Shown here in pieces: positions 22,008 through 31,271 of a stretch of DNA of 43,205 bases; positions within the stretch are counted from its first letter, which is position 1, and the number at the start of each line of letters is the position of its first letter. Made by a program: the position numbers and the translations under genes. The notes beneath the pieces were generated by a model. It was not told the origin of the DNA. It saw only the letters and a list, made by a program, of their open reading frames with translations, and made no database searches. The stretch comes from Erysipelotrichales bacterium (GTDB lineage: Bacteria; Bacillota_I; Bacilli_A; Erysipelotrichales; Erysipelotrichaceae): assembly GCA_910576345.1 (NCBI GenBank), contig CAJTIT010000021.1, positions 1 to 43,205 on the forward strand, in the 5' to 3' direction.

Positions 22008-23000
22008 ATGGTAACATTTCAAAATGTGTATGTGAACGCAAGAGCGGCAGTGGCTGGTCCGCAAGAAGCGAAAGGACCACTGAAGGATTTATTTGATAAG
22101 ACCTATGACGATCCTTATTGTAATGAAAAAAGCTTTGAAAAAGCGGAACAGGCAATGGTATATGATGCATGTGATATGGCGCTGCGCAAACAAAATCTGC
22201 ATTTGTCGGATATGGATGTTATTATCGGCGGTGATTTGATCAATCAATTGACATCATCTCATTATTTCGCACGTGATACGCATGTACCGTTTATCGGTAT
22301 GTACGGCGCTTGTGCAACCAGTTCGCTTGTTATTGGGCAGGCTGCCATATGGGTAGAACATCATTTGGCAACACGTGCAATGGCATTTACAAGTTCACAT
22401 GTGGCGACTGCGGAGCGTCAATTTCGCTATCCCAATGAATATGGGGTGCAAAAAAAAGAAACGACGACTTCTACTGTAACAGGGGCTGGTGCACTGGTTG
22501 TCAGCCATCAGAAAAGCAATGTTCGCATTGCGGCATTTACGCCAGGCAAAATCGTGGATTGGAATCACAGCGATGCGAATGATATGGGGATGGCGATGGC
22601 GCCAGCCGCATATGATACGCTGACACGCCATCTGAAAGAAAGTCAAACGTCTATAGAAGACTATGACATGATCGTAACCGGCGATTTATCAAAAATCGGT
22701 TTTTCCTTTTTAATGGATCTGTTGTATCAGGAAGGCTATGATGCGCATAATCGTTTACATGATTGCGGATTGATGATTTATAATACGAGCGAACAAGATG
22801 TATTTTGTGGCGGCAGTGGCTGTGCATGCAGCATGTGTGTTTCTATGGCATCTTTGTTAACAAAATTGGAGCAGGGTGAAGCCAATCGTATCATGGTTAT
22901 CGCAACAGGTGCTTTGTTGTCGCCCGTAGCGATTCAACAAAAAGACAGTATACCATGTATTGCCCATGCGATCGTTTATGAAAGGAGTGAGCAGTCATGA
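22008..23000 (+). CDS. spoVAD: Stage V sporulation protein AD
   Basis: A 330-residue soluble protein of the thiolase fold, with GMYGACATSSLVIGQAAIW (about 97-115) and the C-terminal GGSGCACSMCV. SpoVAD binds dipicolinic acid in B. subtilis and is needed for its uptake into the forespore. Length matches the family (about 338). It overlaps spoVAE by four bases (ATGA), so the genes are coupled. Ribosome binding site GGAGG at 21994-21998. Confidence 0.95.
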   Translation: MVTFQNVYVNARAAVAGPQEAKGPLKDLFDKTYDDPYCNEKSFEKAEQAMVYDACDMALRKQNLHLSDMDVIIGGDLINQLTSSHYFARDTHVPFIGMYGACATSSLVIGQAAIWVEHHLATRAMAFTSSHVATAERQFRYPNEYGVQKKETTTSTVTGAGALVVSHQKSNVRIAAFTPGKIVDWNHSDANDMGMAMAPAAYDTLTRHLKESQTSIEDYDMIVTGDLSKIGFSFLMDLLYQEGYDAHNRLHDCGLMIYNTSEQDVFCGGSGCACSMCVSMASLLTKLEQGEANRIMVIATGALLSPVAIQQKDSIPCIAHAIVYERSEQS

Positions 23001-23347
23001 TATTTCTGAATGCATTTCTTGTATGCGGTGCTATTTCTTTGGCAGGGCAGATGATTTACGATCATACAAAATTAACCGCAGGGCATATTACATCGTTGTT
23101 TGTGGTATTGGGCGCTGCATCGGATACGTTTGGCCTTTATGACAAATTATTGGAATTTGCAGGCGCAGGCGCTTCTTTACCAATTACCAGCTTTGGACAT
23201 TCTTTGATACATGGCGCTTTGGCGATGGCAAAAGAACAAGGATTGGTTGGTATTTTGCTTGGTATGTTTGATCTGACAGCAGCAGGTATTACGAGCGGTA
23301 TTTTATTCGCATTTTTGGTGGCGCTGATTTTTAAGCCGAAATCATAA
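22997..23347 (+). CDS. spoVAE: Stage V sporulation protein AE (AEb type)
   Basis: A 116-residue membrane protein with about three helices (FLNAFLVCGAISLAGQMIY; ITSLFVVLGAASDTFGLY; GILFAFLVALIF) and the family motif GAGASLPITSFGHSL. Related in sequence to SpoVAC (shared LYDKL...AGAG). Part of the DPA channel. It overlaps spoVAD by four bases, and its stop shares one base with the spoVAF start. Confidence 0.92.
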   Translation: MIFLNAFLVCGAISLAGQMIYDHTKLTAGHITSLFVVLGAASDTFGLYDKLLEFAGAGASLPITSFGHSLIHGALAMAKEQGLVGILLGMFDLTAAGITSGILFAFLVALIFKPKS

Positions 23348-24717
23348 TGAATACTTCATTAGAAAAGCGACTTCAGCAGCTGCAAAATCAGATCACACAA
23401 TCATTTGATGTCGTCTATCGCCAGGTGCAAATCAAGGAACATCATTGTGTTCTTATCTTTTTATCATCACTCAGCGACAGCGCATTGATATCCGATATTG
23501 TTCAATCGATTGTCATTACCGCAAAAAGTGAAGTGAATCTTACGTTTTATCCGGGCAGTGTGGAAACGAAAGAAAATATGCATCAAGCGATTACTGCCAT
23601 GTTGGCCGGACAGTGTATGGTTTTGGTGGATGACAGTGAAACATATTATTTGGTGGAAACCAGGCATTATCCTTCCAGAGCGACCGCTGAGCCTAGTGTA
23701 GAAAAAAGCGTGCGTGGTTCTCATGATGGATTTGTAGAAAATATCATGTTGAATGTTGGATTGATTCGCCGCAGAATTCGTGATCCGCATCTAAAGATTG
23801 TCGCCAATAAGGAAGGTAGTAAAACAAGAACCGATATCGCGTATCTTTATATTGAGCATTTGGTGGATCCGGATATTTTGAAGGATTTTGAGCATCGTTT
23901 GACAACTTTGGATGAAACAGAAATATTATCGGAGCGCAACTTATGTGAACAGTTGTATGGAAAAACGCTCAATCCTTATCCTCATGTACGTTATAGTGAA
24001 CGGCCGGATATTTGTGCCATTCATTTATTACAAGGGTATATGGTCGTATTATGTGATAATTCTCCCAGTGCCATCATATTGCCGACAACCTTTTTTGAGC
24101 AAACCAAACAAATTGAAGAATATACGCAGACAACACTGATCGCAATGTTTACGCGCTTGATTAGACTGATTGGCATCTTCTTCTCTTTGTATTTGCTTCC
24201 GCTTTGGATTGCCATTGTAGTGGATCATAATGCGACGATGCTGCGCTTGCCATTGGAACAAGATGTAAAAATCATTGAATTTGGTTTTCAAGTGATATTT
24301 GCCGATGTAGTCGTTGAATGGATTCGACAATCCTTGATTCATACACCTTCGATTCTCTCCAGTATTATGAGTTTCATTGCGGTTTTTGTTTTAGGAGATA
24401 TGGCCGTGGGATTTGGCGTATATACGAATGAAATTTTGATTATGATTGCCTTATGTAATATCGGTAATCTTTTGACACCAAGTTATGAATTATCTTTAGC
24501 AAACAAATTATTCCGTGTTTTTATTGGCATTTTGGCATTATGTATGGGGCAGGCAGGCTTTTGTCTAGGCGTACTTCTTCATGTTATCATCTTATTATCT
24601 ACGAAGACTATTAAATTTCCATATTTATATCCCATCATACCGTTTTCCTATAAAGAATTGAAAAAAATATTGTTTGGTGCGCCCATTCAGTTGAAAAAAG
24701 ACAGCGATCGCAAATAA
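23347..24717 (+). CDS. spoVAF: Stage V sporulation protein AF, GerA-family germination protein
   Basis: A 456-residue GerA-type protein. The N-terminal 240 residues are soluble, with the family motifs GQCMVLVDDSETYYLVETRHYPSR (as GQCMVLVDD ... RHYPSR), EPSVEKSVRGSHDGFVE (EP..E..VRG..DGF.E) and the NIMLNVGLIRRRIRD stretch; then five helices from about 262 to 440. Length is slightly below B. subtilis SpoVAF (493). SpoVAF is the GerA-like subunit of an ion channel that amplifies the germination response. It is the last gene of the spoVA operon; its partner FigP is not in view. The terminator overlaps its last codons. Confidence 0.93.
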   Translation: MNTSLEKRLQQLQNQITQSFDVVYRQVQIKEHHCVLIFLSSLSDSALISDIVQSIVITAKSEVNLTFYPGSVETKENMHQAITAMLAGQCMVLVDDSETYYLVETRHYPSRATAEPSVEKSVRGSHDGFVENIMLNVGLIRRRIRDPHLKIVANKEGSKTRTDIAYLYIEHLVDPDILKDFEHRLTTLDETEILSERNLCEQLYGKTLNPYPHVRYSERPDICAIHLLQGYMVVLCDNSPSAIILPTTFFEQTKQIEEYTQTTLIAMFTRLIRLIGIFFSLYLLPLWIAIVVDHNATMLRLPLEQDVKIIEFGFQVIFADVVVEWIRQSLIHTPSILSSIMSFIAVFVLGDMAVGFGVYTNEILIMIALCNIGNLLTPSYELSLANKLFRVFIGILALCMGQAGFCLGVLLHVIILLSTKTIKFPYLYPIIPFSYKELKKILFGAPIQLKKDSDRK

Positions 24718-24735
24718 GTAAGCATCGCTGTTTTT
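24702..24735 (+). terminator. Terminator of the spoVA operon
   Basis: CAGCGAT (24702-24708) and ATCGCTG (24724-24730) followed by TTTTTAG. The left arm lies within the last codons of spoVAF. Confidence 0.82.
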
Positions 24736-24825
24736 AGATTATACATTAGGATGATTCCACATAGAGGACAATAATGCATACGAATGATCAAATGCGTGAA
24801 AAAAAAGATTGAAAAGAAATTCGTT

Positions 24826-24948
24826 ATGTGCTAATATATTACGTGTTGTATGTCCTTTTGGACTTACAACCGCACATTTCTGGAACCTAAGCATGATGAA
24901 TATCATCTCCAGCAATGGCGAGTCTGAAGCAAAAAAGAAGGAGGTGCG
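24826..24948 (+). ncRNA. L21 ribosomal protein leader
   Basis: The leader upstream of rplU contains TTACGTGTTGTA, TGTCCTTTTGGAC, CCGCACATTTCTGGAACCTA and the AGTCTGAAGC stretch, features of the L21 leader family that controls rplU-prp-rpmA in Bacillota, probably by binding L21. Boundaries are approximate; the stem GTTGTAAGTCC-like pairing (GTTGTATGTCC with GGACTTACAAC, 24843-24870) is the clearest helix. Confidence 0.75.
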
Positions 24949-24952
24949 ACGT

Positions 24953-25264
24953 ATGTACGCAATTATTGAAACAGGCGGGAAACAAATCCGTGTAGAAGAA
25001 GGCGCAACTATTTTCGTAGAAAAATTAAATGCGCAGGAAGGTGAAGATGTCGTATTTGACAAGGTTGTGGTTTATTCCAACCGCACGACACGTATTGGTA
25101 CACCTTATGTAAAAGGTATCAAAGTAAATGCCAAAGTTGAAAAACAAGGTAAAGGAAAGAAAATCACGATTTTCAAGTACAAAGCAAAAAAAGGCAGTTC
25201 CCATCGTAAACAGGGTCATCGCCAACCATATACAAAATTAACAATTACATCTATTGAGGCGTAA
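24953..25264 (+). CDS. rplU: 50S ribosomal protein L21
   Basis: A 103-residue protein of standard length: [20 protein letters not shown] at the start and the conserved [20 protein letters not shown] then [10 protein letters not shown] near the end, which contacts 23S rRNA. Strong site AAGGAGGTG (24938-24946) before ATG 24953; the longer open frame upstream is the leader. First gene of rplU-prp-rpmA; the next start follows 7 bases after its stop. Confidence 0.97.
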   Translation: MYAIIETGGKQIRVEEGATIFVEKLNAQEGEDVVFDKVVVYSNRTTRIGTPYVKGIKVNAKVEKQGKGKKITIFKYKAKKGSSHRKQGHRQPYTKLTITSIEA

Positions 25265-25271
25265 TGAAAAC

Positions 25272-25589
25272 ATGGTTCAAGTTGACATAAAGCGTAAGCA
25301 GCATACCATACATGAAATTACGATACGACATCATGCAGGTTATGCGAAAAAGGGAAAAGATTTAGTTTGTGCAGGTGTTTCCTGCATAACGATTGGAACA
25401 CTGAATGCTTTAGATCGACTATGCAATGGCAAATGCATCTTGGAAATGAAAGATGCATATATTCACATTGTGGTAAAACAGCCGGATCATCAAAAAACGC
25501 AGATAATTTTAGAGACAATGCATATGCAATTGATGACCGTGCAGGAAAAGTATCAACAATATATAACAATTACGGATCAGGAGGTGTGA
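25272..25589 (+). CDS. prp: Ribosomal-processing cysteine protease Prp
   Basis: A 105-residue protein (YsxB family). The catalytic dyad is visible as the His of [12 protein letters not shown] (H21) and the Cys of LVCAGVSC (C33), at the usual spacing. The usual Gly before the catalytic His (GHA) is His here. Prp cuts the N-terminal extension from ribosomal protein L27 in Bacillota. It stands between rplU and rpmA as in the whole phylum, and L27 here carries the extension. ATG 25272 is preferred to TTG 25254, which overlaps rplU. Its stop precedes the rpmA start by two bases. Confidence 0.92.
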   Translation: MVQVDIKRKQHTIHEITIRHHAGYAKKGKDLVCAGVSCITIGTLNALDRLCNGKCILEMKDAYIHIVVKQPDHQKTQIILETMHMQLMTVQEKYQQYITITDQEV

Positions 25590-25591
25590 TT

Positions 25592-25873
25592 ATGAAATTC
25601 GTATTGGATATTCAGTTATTTGCATCTAAAAAGGGAGTAGGTTCTACAAAGAACGGTCGTGATTCTCATTCCAAACGCTTGGGCGCAAAACTGGCAGACG
25701 GACAAAAATGCCATGCTGGAAGTATCATTTATCGTCAGCGTGGGACGAAAATCCATCCGGGAACGAATGTGAAACGCGGTGGAGACGACACATTGTTTGC
25801 GACAGTAAACGGTGTTGTAAAATACGAACGATTGGGAAAAGATCGCAAAAAAGTATCTGTTTACCCTCAGTAA
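25592..25873 (+). CDS. rpmA: 50S ribosomal protein L27, with Prp-cleaved N-terminal extension
   Basis: A 93-residue protein. [11 protein letters not shown] is the extension; Prp is expected to cut after FA, leaving [20 protein letters not shown], the universally conserved L27 start that reaches the peptidyl transferase centre. The rest ([25 protein letters not shown]) is typical. GGAGGTG at 25580-25586 sets the start. Last gene of the L21-Prp-L27 operon, followed by a terminator. Confidence 0.97.
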   Translation: MKFVLDIQLFASKKGVGSTKNGRDSHSKRLGAKLADGQKCHAGSIIYRQRGTKIHPGTNVKRGGDDTLFATVNGVVKYERLGKDRKKVSVYPQ

Positions 25874-25881
25874 AATGTATA

Positions 25882-25907
25882 AATCCCCATCAAGGGGATT
25901 TTATTTT
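25882..25907 (+). terminator. Terminator after rpmA
   Basis: AATCCCC, loop ATCAA, GGGGATT, then TTATTTTA. Confidence 0.82.
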
Positions 25908-25933
25908 ACGCTAAGAAAGAAAGGTGTGTGCTG

Positions 25934-27217
25934 ATGTTTATCGATCGTGTGAAAATCAATATCAAAGCAGGAAAAGGCGGTGATGGTATCGTCGCTTTTC
26001 GCAGAGAAAAATATGTCGCATATGGTGGTCCTAGTGGCGGTGACGGTGGTCGTGGCGGCAATATCATATTTGAAGCTGATTCCAATAAATCCACCTTGTT
26101 GGATTTGCGTTTTCATCGCAAGGTAAAGGCAGAAAACGGAGAAAATGGAAAAACAAAAAAAATGCATGGTGCTGATGGAAAAGACTGTATTGTAAAAGTT
26201 CCTGTCGGCACGTTAATCAAAGATGCAGAAAGCGGCAGAATATTGGCTGATTTAACAACCAATCACCAACAAGAAATTGTGGCAAAAGGTGGTAAAGGTG
26301 GTAGAGGTAATTGGCATTTTCGCACAAGTAAAAACACAGCGCCGCAATATAGTGAGATGGGAGAGGTTGGAGAAACACGTGATGTGGAAGTGGAATTAAA
26401 GTTATTGGCAGATGTTGGTTTGGTGGGATTTCCATCTGTTGGAAAATCAACACTTTTGTCTGTTGTCACGAAAGCAAAACCACAAATCGCTGATTATCAT
26501 TTTACTACGATTACACCCAATCTTGGTGTTGTTCAAGTGCCGGATGGAAGAAGTTTTGTGATGGCGGACCTGCCGGGACTCATTGAAGGTGCCAGTGAGG
26601 GAAAAGGATTGGGACATCAGTTTCTGCGTCACATCGAGCGCTGTCGCGTCATTATCCATGTTGTAGATATGGGGGCGAACGATGGCCGAGATCCGCTGGA
26701 AGATTATCGCATCATCAACGAAGAATTGGCGCAATATGCATATCGTTTGATAGAACGTCCACAAATCGTTTTGGCAAATAAAATGGATCTGGAACAAGCA
26801 GAAACCAATCTCAAACGTTTCAAAGAGGCATATCCGGATATAAGCATATTTGAAACCACGACAATCATTGCGGAAGGGTTGGATCCGGTTTTATATAAAG
26901 CTGCTGATTTACTGGAAGTAACACCGCAGTTTCCTTTGTTTAACGAAAATGAAGAAAGTGCGGAAGGTGTTTTATATAAATTTGAACCGGAAGAAGTACC
27001 ATTTACCATTCATAATCTCGGCAATCATCAATGGTTGGTAGAAGGTAATGAAATTGAGCGCAGTTTTTCTATGAGTAAACTGAGTAATGAAGAGGACATT
27101 ATGCGTTTTGCAAGAAAAATGAGGAAAATGAATGTCGATCAGGCATTGCGTGATGCGGGCTGTGTGAATGGAGATACGGTTGTTATATGCAATGTGGAAT
27201 TCACCTTTGAAGATTAA
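25934..27217 (+). CDS. obgE: GTPase Obg
   Basis: A 427-residue GTPase of standard length. The N-terminal Obg fold (1-158) is glycine-rich (GKGGDGIVAFRREKYV, GGPSGGDGGRGG). The G domain follows with G1 GFPSVGKST (about 165-173), G3 DLPGLIEGA, G4 NKMD, and then the C-terminal OCT domain from about 345. Obg takes part in 50S assembly and the stringent response, and in Bacillus in the onset of sporulation. ATG 25934 is chosen over GTG 25928, which lies in the spacer of AAAGGTG (25920-25926). Position after rpmA is conserved in Bacillota. Confidence 0.97.
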   Translation: MFIDRVKINIKAGKGGDGIVAFRREKYVAYGGPSGGDGGRGGNIIFEADSNKSTLLDLRFHRKVKAENGENGKTKKMHGADGKDCIVKVPVGTLIKDAESGRILADLTTNHQQEIVAKGGKGGRGNWHFRTSKNTAPQYSEMGEVGETRDVEVELKLLADVGLVGFPSVGKSTLLSVVTKAKPQIADYHFTTITPNLGVVQVPDGRSFVMADLPGLIEGASEGKGLGHQFLRHIERCRVIIHVVDMGANDGRDPLEDYRIINEELAQYAYRLIERPQIVLANKMDLEQAETNLKRFKEAYPDISIFETTTIIAEGLDPVLYKAADLLEVTPQFPLFNENEESAEGVLYKFEPEEVPFTIHNLGNHQWLVEGNEIERSFSMSKLSNEEDIMRFARKMRKMNVDQALRDAGCVNGDTVVICNVEFTFED

Positions 27218-27296
27218 CAATAAATGATGTATAAAAAAACGATGAATTTTCTTTTCGTTTTTGAAACATACATGATATAATGAACACGGTGATTGT

Positions 27297-27878
27297 ATGA
27301 TAGCTTTTATCAAAGGTACTGTTTATGGAAATTATTCAGATTCAATTATTGTGGAAAATCAAGGTATCGGATATCGTATTTATGTAGCGAATCCAATGAA
27401 ATTCCAAATACGGCAGGAAACCATTGTATATACATATCAACATGTAAGAGAAGATGCCATTACCTTGTTTGGCTTTTCTTCTTTAGAAGAGCACGATCTG
27501 TTTCTGCGATTGATTTCTGTAAAAGGTGTGGGACCAAGAACAGCTTTGGGCATGCTGGCAATTACGAGCGCAAATGAAATGATTCAAGCAATCGAGAATA
27601 ACGATGTGAAATACATGAAAAGCCTTCCCGGTATTGGCGCTAAAACCGCTTCCCAAATCGTATTGGATTTAAAAGGTAAATTGGTGGAAGTTGAAACAAA
27701 ACAAGATGGGGATATGAAAAATGAAATCAAAGAAGCCATTGAAGCGTTAAAAGGACTTGGTTATAAACCATCGGAGTTACAAAGCATTGTTAAAGAATTA
27801 TCACAAAATGATGCGGCCACTGTAGAAGAATATATACGACAGGCACTAGGGATTTTGGCAAAACGGAAAGGAATATAG
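27297..27878 (+). CDS. ruvA: Holliday junction branch migration protein RuvA
   Basis: A 193-residue DNA-binding protein. The OB-fold is at 1-62 (MIAFIKGTVYGNY, GIGYRIYV), the two helix-hairpin-helix motifs at about 70-140 (ISVKGVGPRTALGML, LPGIGAKTASQIVLDLKGK) and the C-terminal RuvB-binding domain at 145-193 (EAIEALKGLGYK). It binds Holliday junctions as a tetramer and loads RuvB. The start ATG 27297 has a weak binding site (GGTG 27288-27291). It is followed by ruvB after three bases; ruvC is absent as in most Bacillota. Confidence 0.97.
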   Translation: MIAFIKGTVYGNYSDSIIVENQGIGYRIYVANPMKFQIRQETIVYTYQHVREDAITLFGFSSLEEHDLFLRLISVKGVGPRTALGMLAITSANEMIQAIENNDVKYMKSLPGIGAKTASQIVLDLKGKLVEVETKQDGDMKNEIKEAIEALKGLGYKPSELQSIVKELSQNDAATVEEYIRQALGILAKRKGI

Positions 27879-27881
27879 CGT

Positions 27882-28904
27882 ATGGAAATGGAAACGCGCA
27901 TGATGAGCGCAGAAGAATGTGCGATGGAAGACGAAGCAAATCTTCGGCCGCAAACATTAAGCGAATATATTGGGCAAAATCAGCTGAAAGAAAATCTGGG
28001 GATTTTTATTGAAGCTGCGAAACAAAGACAAGAAGCATTGGATCATGTTTTGTTATATGGTCCTCCAGGTCTTGGTAAAACAACCCTTTCCTATATTTTG
28101 GCCAATGAAATGGGAGGTAATTTAAAAACCACCAGTGGTCCTTCCATTGAAAAAAGTGGTGATCTTGCGGCTATTTTGTCCACTTTACAAGCTGGTGACG
28201 TATTATTCATCGATGAAATCCATCGTCTTCCAAAACAGGTTGAGGAAGTATTGTATCCTGCAATGGAAGATTATTGTTTGGATATTGTCATTGGCAAAGA
28301 TGCGAATGTGCGTTCCATTCGTTTGGATCTTCCACCATTTACACTTGTTGGCGCAACGACCAGAGCAGGCGACTTAACAGCACCACTGCGTGATCGCTTT
28401 GGAATCGTTTCCCAATTGGAATTTTACAGTCTGGAAGATTTAAGTCGTATTGTTTCAAGAACCGCAGTTGTTATGTCTTCTGAAATTGAATCGGATGCCG
28501 TGCAAGAGATAGCCCTTCGCTCTCGCGGCACACCAAGAATAGCCAATCGATTGTTTCGCAGAGTCAGAGATTTTGCACAAGTTATGAATGATGGCGTGAT
28601 TTCAAAAGAAATCGCTGATATGGCGCTTAATAAATTGAAAGTCGATCGATTGGGTTTAGACAGCGTCGATCACAAGTATTTACACGGTATCATCGAACGC
28701 TTTAAAGGCGGTCCGGTTGGTTTGGAAGCGCTTGCCAGCAGTATTGGCGAAGAAGCAATGACGCTGGAAGATGTGTATGAGCCTTATTTGTTGCAGATTG
28801 GTTTTATCAATCGCACGCCCAGAGGACGTATCGTCACAGAAAAAGCATATGCACATTTGGGGTATCAATTTCAGGATACGCTTTTTGTAAATTCCGACTC
28901 ATAA
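27882..28904 (+). CDS. ruvB: Holliday junction DNA helicase RuvB
   Basis: A 340-residue AAA+ ATPase. Walker A is GPPGLGKTT at about 60-68, Walker [10 protein letters not shown], sensor 1 GATTRAGDL, arginine finger region PLRDRFG; the C-terminal winged helix reads [10 protein letters not shown]. It drives branch migration as a hexameric ring with RuvA. Standard length. Downstream, three bases away, a gene on the opposite strand converges; the queA-tgt-yajC genes that follow ruvB in Bacillus are missing. Confidence 0.98.
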   Translation: MEMETRMMSAEECAMEDEANLRPQTLSEYIGQNQLKENLGIFIEAAKQRQEALDHVLLYGPPGLGKTTLSYILANEMGGNLKTTSGPSIEKSGDLAAILSTLQAGDVLFIDEIHRLPKQVEEVLYPAMEDYCLDIVIGKDANVRSIRLDLPPFTLVGATTRAGDLTAPLRDRFGIVSQLEFYSLEDLSRIVSRTAVVMSSEIESDAVQEIALRSRGTPRIANRLFRRVRDFAQVMNDGVISKEIADMALNKLKVDRLGLDSVDHKYLHGIIERFKGGPVGLEALASSIGEEAMTLEDVYEPYLLQIGFINRTPRGRIVTEKAYAHLGYQFQDTLFVNSDS

Positions 28905-28906
28905 TT

Positions 28907-29254
28907 TTATTGTTTCATTGTCATCAAAATACAGCCAAGTGCGTACGCAAGCATTTTGGTAGCGAATTCCAATACATCAAGAATTGTATACGCATCCATA
29001 AAGAAAAAGCCAAACACACCGATAACAATTAAAATGACCAAAGCGTGTAACAGCGCTTTTTTCTTTATGCCCAGTCCCAACAAAACTCCGGCAATAAAAT
29101 ACGCTGTACATCCAAAAATCCAATTCAGAATGTGAAAAATACTTTGTGATATAATATGTGCATAGTATAAAGTTGAGAAAATCAGCGAAAATAATATAGA
29201 ACAAATACATAAGAGAGCCAAAGATTTACCGATGGCCAGCATTTTGTCTTTCAT
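28907..29254 (-). CDS. yrzE: YrzE/TIGR04086 family membrane protein
   Basis: A 115-residue protein with four hydrophobic helices (ALLCICSILFSLIFSTLYY; ILNWIFGCTAYFIAGVLLGLG; LLHALVILIVIGVFGFFF; EFATKMLAYALGCILM). This fits the TIGR04086/YrzE family of small membrane proteins of unknown function, which in B. subtilis lie between yajC and spoVB, i.e. in this same neighbourhood. GAGGTGA precedes ATG 29254 on the minus strand; the GTG at 29263 lies in that site. It is transcribed against ruvB and divergently from the DUF421 gene. Confidence 0.75.
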   Translation of the reverse strand: MKDKMLAIGKSLALLCICSILFSLIFSTLYYAHIISQSIFHILNWIFGCTAYFIAGVLLGLGIKKKALLHALVILIVIGVFGFFFMDAYTILDVLEFATKMLAYALGCILMTMKQ

Positions 29255-29316
29255 AAAAGTCACCTCGATTCAGTTTATGAAATAAACAGACGTTCTAGTA
29301 CTTGGAGGGTTCACAA

Positions 29317-29982
29317 ATGCAGGAATATTTTAATTTGATTTATAAATGCGTCATCATCTACTTTGTCATTATTTTAGCACTGCGCGTGATGGGCAAGCGA
29401 GAAGTAGGAGAATTATCGATTTTTGATATTGTCATTTATCTGGTCATGTCGGAATTATTGGCGATTTCCATATCGGAGCCAAATGAAAATATCATGAAAT
29501 CACTGATTTCCATTACAACATTGGCACTTCTACAAATTGTTGTTTCTTGGATTTTGTTGAAAAGCAAGAAATCCAGAGATTTATTTGATGGCAAATGTGC
29601 GGTACTTATCCATAATGGGCATATTAATCAAAACGTCATGCGCAAAGAACGCTATAATATTGATGATTTATTGTCGCAGTTGCATGAGAAAGGCATTGCA
29701 ACACCTGATGAAGTAGAATTTGCGATATTGGAAAGCAACGGATCACTTTCTGTTTTGGAAAAATCAAAATGTAAAGTCAAGCATCCCGGTCCTTTAATTA
29801 GTGACGGTATGATCAATCAACATGTATTGCAGGATTTGAAACTGGATGAACATTGGCTAAAAGAAACCTTACAAAAAGAAGGCATTGAGGATATAAAAGA
29901 TGTGTTTCTGTGTATGATTCAAAAAAACGGACTCTATGTCATTAAAAAGGAACTGCATTCCAAAGATCAGTGGTTTTCATGA
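29317..29982 (+). CDS. DUF421 (YetF/YrbG) family membrane protein
   Basis: A 221-residue protein. Three helices occupy about 1-90 (VIIYFVIILALRVMGKREVG; FDIVIYLVMSELLAISI; SITTLALLQIVVSWILL), followed by two copies of the cytoplasmic DUF421 domain; RYNIDDLLSQLHEKGI and EFAILESNGSLSVLEK are family hallmarks. B. subtilis YrbG is the relative at the matching position; YetF-type proteins are spore or membrane proteins linked to ion or germinant functions, without a fixed biochemical role. ATG 29317 follows GGAGGG at 29304-29309. Its 3' end overlaps the converging spoVB-like gene by 16 bases. Confidence 0.85.
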   Translation: MQEYFNLIYKCVIIYFVIILALRVMGKREVGELSIFDIVIYLVMSELLAISISEPNENIMKSLISITTLALLQIVVSWILLKSKKSRDLFDGKCAVLIHNGHINQNVMRKERYNIDDLLSQLHEKGIATPDEVEFAILESNGSLSVLEKSKCKVKHPGPLISDGMINQHVLQDLKLDEHWLKETLQKEGIEDIKDVFLCMIQKNGLYVIKKELHSKDQWFS

Positions 29983-31271
29983 GTATGCATGGCCCACCAT
30001 ACATTGCAGGCATGAAAAAAGGTCGTGATGATCATACCAACCGTAAGTCCAATCGGAAGTGAATATGCATGAACCATCGGTGTTAGAAACCAAACACACA
30101 ATAAACGGACAACCGATCCAAAACATGTATCAAATACGGTGCGCTTGGAATAGGACAATGCATGAAGCATGCTGGATAAAGGGGGTTGAAGCACATAAAA
30201 TGCGAAAGGCCAAGCAAGCATGCGCAACAAATCAGCGCCGCTAGTCGTGTGATAGAATAATTCCATCAATGTTTCACTATATTGGAAGCATAGGAACGAA
30301 CAACCGATGCCAATCAAAAGACATGTACTGATTATGACCGTAAATAATTTTGCGGCTGTTTTATGATGATTTCTTGTATAATGATACGTAAAGGATGGCA
30401 ATAGAAAATTACTTAACGTGATTGTGATGAAAGAGGGCATTGTTAATATGGGAAGGACATATCCGTTCAGATGTCCATAAGCGCTGACCATTTCCGTTGA
30501 TAAACAAGCATTCCATCCAATAACCATGATGATGGGTTCCAGAAAATATGTCAAAGATCCAATTAAACGGCTGCCGGTCATAGGAATGGAAACAGACAAG
30601 ACCTCATCAAATGTATTACGATGAAGGTTGGTAAACAAACGTCCAAATTCCAATTTGCGCCGAGTTTTCTTTTTTACAGCGACAAGCATGAACAATGAAC
30701 TTCCGATTTCACCAACCGTAACGGAAAACATTGCGATTTTGGCCATATCGACGACATCCAAAGATGTATGATTGGTGAAAACGAAAAGCAAAAACAAAAT
30801 ACGGGTGCTTTCTTCTATGATTTGGCATGCCGTAGCGGAAAGATGACATTGTTTGCCAAACAAATACCCTTTCAAAAGACCGGAACAGGTAACCATCGGG
30901 ATCAAAGGTACAATGGTAAAAAGCACTGCTTCCATACCATCCTGTTTTAAAATGCGGTTGCTTAAAAATGGCAGAATCAATAAAAACAATGCAGTCACGA
31001 TCAAATTGTTGATGATGGAAATGATAATGCTTGTTTTCATTACATTTGCGGCATTGTTTTTTTGTGCGATGACCTTGCTGAGCGCACTCGGTATGCCCAT
31101 TTGCGCCAGCGTAATCTCAAAGACCATGGTTGGTGACGCCAGAGAATACAGGCTCATTGCATCAGCGCTCAAAGAACGTGCCAATAAGATACGCACAAGA
31201 AAGGACAATGCCTTGGCAATGATCGATACAATAATCAAATAAATGGTTGATGTTACTATTGCTTTTTTCAT
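29967..31271 (-). CDS. spoVB: SpoVB-like polysaccharide/lipid II flippase (MOP family)
   Basis: A 434-residue integral membrane protein with 12 or more helices, of the oligosaccharide flippase (MurJ/SpoVB/Wzx) superfamily. It opens IYLIIVSIIAKALSFLVRILLAR and has LYSLASPTMVFEITLAQMGIPSALSK (read here as YSLASP ... GIPSALSK), the family signature. In B. subtilis SpoVB is needed for spore cortex synthesis. Position between yrbG and yrzD matches B. subtilis, but here it is on the minus strand and about 80 residues shorter. AGGAGAAGG lies before ATG 31271; an upstream ATG at 31286 is possible. Confidence 0.88.
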   Translation of the reverse strand: MKKAIVTSTIYLIIVSIIAKALSFLVRILLARSLSADAMSLYSLASPTMVFEITLAQMGIPSALSKVIAQKNNAANVMKTSIIISIINNLIVTALFLLILPFLSNRILKQDGMEAVLFTIVPLIPMVTCSGLLKGYLFGKQCHLSATACQIIEESTRILFLLFVFTNHTSLDVVDMAKIAMFSVTVGEIGSSLFMLVAVKKKTRRKLEFGRLFTNLHRNTFDEVLSVSIPMTGSRLIGSLTYFLEPIIMVIGWNACLSTEMVSAYGHLNGYVLPILTMPSFITITLSNFLLPSFTYHYTRNHHKTAAKLFTVIISTCLLIGIGCSFLCFQYSETLMELFYHTTSGADLLRMLAWPFAFYVLQPPLSSMLHALSYSKRTVFDTCFGSVVRLLCVWFLTPMVHAYSLPIGLTVGMIITTFFHACNVWWAMHTHENH

